15,254 bases of DNA from Methanomassiliicoccales archaeon (lineage in GTDB: Archaea; Thermoplasmatota; Thermoplasmata; Methanomassiliicoccales; UBA472), in NCBI GenBank assembly GCA_028679935.1, contig JAJRAL010000216.1, positions 1 to 15,254 on the forward strand, in the 5' to 3' direction. The notes under the pieces are model-generated. The model did no database searches. It saw only the letters and a list, made by a program, of their open reading frames with translations, and was not told the DNA's origin. The position numbers and the translations under genes are program-made. Positions 14,141-15,254 of this stretch are shown piece by piece (within the stretch, counting starts at the first letter, position 1; each line of letters starts with the position of its first letter).

Positions 14141-14149
14141 CTAATAAGC
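14141..14149 (-). promoter_or_regulatory. TATA-like promoter of the methyltransferase
   Basis: The minus strand reads GCTTATTAG, centred about 49 bases upstream of the ATG at 14096, in the 69-base gap after the GT2 gene. It predicts a leader of about 20 bases. Readthrough from the upstream GT2 gene is equally possible. Confidence 0.45.
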
Positions 14150-14165
14150 ATCTCGGGTTGATGTC

Positions 14166-14954
14166 CTATGAGACGGTCCGCTTTCCGCCAAACAATTTGT
14201 AGCCGACGTATCCAGTCATGGCGACGATCAGCCGGGCGAGAGACCAGAAGGTGACTTTCTGGCGGAACATCTTGAGCGGATCGTAGCGGGACCAGAGCGA
14301 ACCATGTTTCATAGTCAGCTGCTTCCTTCCCGCACCATTCCAGAAGGCCTGTTGGAAGAATCCATAGAGGGTCGACTTGAGACGATGATAGACAATCGCC
14401 TTTGGGTCGTAGACGAGGCTGTGTCCTTTCTGCACCGCCCTGAGGTTCAGGTCTATGTCCTCAGCGGTGATGAACCAGTCGTCGAATCCGCCAACCTCGT
14501 CCAGGACCTGCTTGCGGAAGGCAATGTTGCAGCTCGGATAGGATAGGTCGAACCCCTTGTAGTTCAGCTCAACCCGGTCAAGCTCCTCCCAGGAACGCAG
14601 TCCCATGCTTATCGTCTTTCCAGCGACGACGTCGGCCCCGCCCCGAATGCTTTCTCTCATCTCCTTGAGCCAGAATGGATTCGCGATGCAGTCCCCGTCG
14701 ATGAACGCGACGATCTCGCCCGTCGCCCTCTCCACGCCGTAGTTGCGGCTTGCTCCTCTCTTGCCTGCCTTCACATAGCACTTGATGATCGAGAATCTCT
14801 TTGCGTAGGACTCCACGATCCCCTTTGTTCCGTCCCTGGAGCGTGCGTCGACTGCGATGATCTCGAGAGGGCCTTCTTGGATAACGAGGCTGTCCAGCAG
14901 GTCCGCGATGTTCCGTTCTTCGTTGAAGAGGGTGAGAACCACGCTGACTTTCAT
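14166..14954 (-). CDS. GT2-family glycosyltransferase
   Basis: A 262-residue GT-A glycosyltransferase. It starts MKVSVVLTLFNEERNIADLLDSL, has IIAVDARSRDGT (32-43), the metal-binding DGD at 86-88 (AFIDGDC), and GGFDDWFITAEDIDLNLRA around 155-172, where Glu165-Asp166 form the usual catalytic ED pair. PSCNIAFRKQVLDEVGGF is typical of glycan-extending GT2 enzymes. The end (FWSLARLIVAMTGYVGYKLFGG) is hydrophobic enough for one membrane-associated helix, which would hold it at the membrane where lipid-linked glycans grow. The ATG at 14954 sits 28 bases after the centre of a TATA box, so a leaderless transcript is likely and no ribosome binding site is expected. Confidence 0.92.
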   Translation of the reverse strand: MKVSVVLTLFNEERNIADLLDSLVIQEGPLEIIAVDARSRDGTKGIVESYAKRFSIIKCYVKAGKRGASRNYGVERATGEIVAFIDGDCIANPFWLKEMRESIRGGADVVAGKTISMGLRSWEELDRVELNYKGFDLSYPSCNIAFRKQVLDEVGGFDDWFITAEDIDLNLRAVQKGHSLVYDPKAIVYHRLKSTLYGFFQQAFWNGAGRKQLTMKHGSLWSRYDPLKMFRQKVTFWSLARLIVAMTGYVGYKLFGGKRTVS

Positions 14955-14977
14955 TCGGTCCGCGATGGGGAAGAAGG

Positions 14978-14986
14978 GTTAAATCG
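14978..14986 (-). promoter_or_regulatory. TATA-box promoter of the GT2 gene, leaderless
   Basis: The minus strand reads CGATTTAAC, preceded by GCAAAA (BRE-like). Its centre is 28 bases from the ATG at 14954, which places the transcription start at the start codon itself. Confidence 0.6.
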
Positions 14987-15171
14987 TTTTGCGGATTCTA
15001 TCGGGCGGCTCTAATCTCGGACGGCCTCACGTTCTCTCGTGTTCTAGTGTGCTGGCTTGCCCCATGTTGAGGTTTGTCCTATGTGAAACACGATTTCGGC
15101 CCAGCCGCTTGTGCCGTTGCTCAAGACTGCTCGCTAGGGACCTGTAAGGGTCAAGTTGTCTCTCTTCTAAA

Positions 15172-15254
15172 ATGCAGGCTGGTCAGAGGGCGTTCTATCT
15201 GCAGAACATCCTCTTCGCGTCGAAGCAGAGCGTGGGAACAGCCGTCCCTTTCCA
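15172..15254 (+). CDS. Possible start of a rightward gene, cut by the window edge
   Basis: An ATG at 15172 opens a frame of 27 codons to the edge without a stop (MQAGQRAFYLQNILFASKQS, then VGTAVPF). An in-frame stop at 15145-15147 bounds it upstream. The Q-N-hydrophobic pattern is loosely like the N-terminus of a membrane protein such as a polysaccharide flippase, which would suit this locus, but 27 residues cannot support a family call. There is no good ribosome binding site and no clear TATA box at the leaderless distance. It may be a chance frame. Confidence 0.25.
   Translation, partial: MQAGQRAFYLQNILFASKQSVGTAVPF

Larger units (their letters stand above)
14955..15254 (+). other. Mostly non-coding right end
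   Basis: These 300 bases hold the GT2 promoter (14978-14986) and otherwise no gene I recognise up to about 15170. All frames I read are interrupted by stops, and I see no tRNA-like fold, tandem repeat or strong hairpin. A possible gene start at 15172 is listed separately. Confidence 0.5.

Noticed and set aside
14955..15171. A tRNA, small RNA or repeat array in the right-hand non-coding stretch.
   Set aside because: I found no cloverleaf, no repeated unit and no strong stem-loop by eye.

Overview
The window is a high-GC archaeal surface-glycan (N-glycan, S-layer sugar or exopolysaccharide) locus with a small housekeeping operon set into it. It carries 15 well-supported protein genes, possibly a 16th entering at the right edge, and no recognisable RNA genes, mobile elements or CRISPR arrays. 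The archaeal assignment rests on a CDP-archaeol synthase (carS, a step found only in making archaeal ether lipids), on TATA-like boxes about 27 bases upstream of several start codons with no ribosome binding site (leaderless starts), and on GGAGGTGAT-type ribosome binding sites at internal operon genes. A Thermoplasmata-type euryarchaeon is my best guess, but the window cannot prove it.

Layout. 1-761 (minus): a nucleotide-sugar 6-dehydrogenase, cut by the left edge, with its own promoter. 888-8115 (minus): a tightly packed seven-gene operon reading leftward from a clear TATA box near 8160: GT4 glycosyltransferase, TSE-type NAD-dependent sugar dehydratase/epimerase, TPP-dependent E1 alpha, E1 beta, DegT-family aminotransferase, SAM methyltransferase, and a second GT4-like glycosyltransferase. 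Most junctions overlap by 4 bases (ATGA or GTGA). 8262-9977 (plus): carS, pyrE and a type 4 uracil-DNA glycosylase, an ordinary housekeeping operon. 9892-10590 (minus): a dolichol-phosphate-mannose-synthase-like GT2, convergent with and overlapping the glycosylase gene. 10700-13390 (plus): a hexapeptide N-acetyltransferase, a second DegT aminotransferase and a GT4 glycosyltransferase. 13407-14096 and 14166-14954 (minus): a SAM methyltransferase and a GT2 glycosyltransferase with separate promoters. 14955-15254: largely non-coding.

How the genes may work together. The acetyltransferase/aminotransferase pair, perhaps with the left-edge dehydrogenase, looks like part of a route to an acetamido sugar of the WbpD/WbpE or QdtC/QdtB kind. 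The seven-gene operon is the most interesting part. A complete E1 alpha/E1 beta pair, with no E2, E3 or lipoyl domain anywhere in the window, sits between a probable sugar-nucleotide dehydratase and an aminotransferase. This resembles the avilamycin genes AviB1/AviB2, where an E1-like pair attaches a two-carbon branch to a sugar. I infer that the operon makes and transfers an unusual branched, aminated and possibly methylated sugar; this is a hypothesis.
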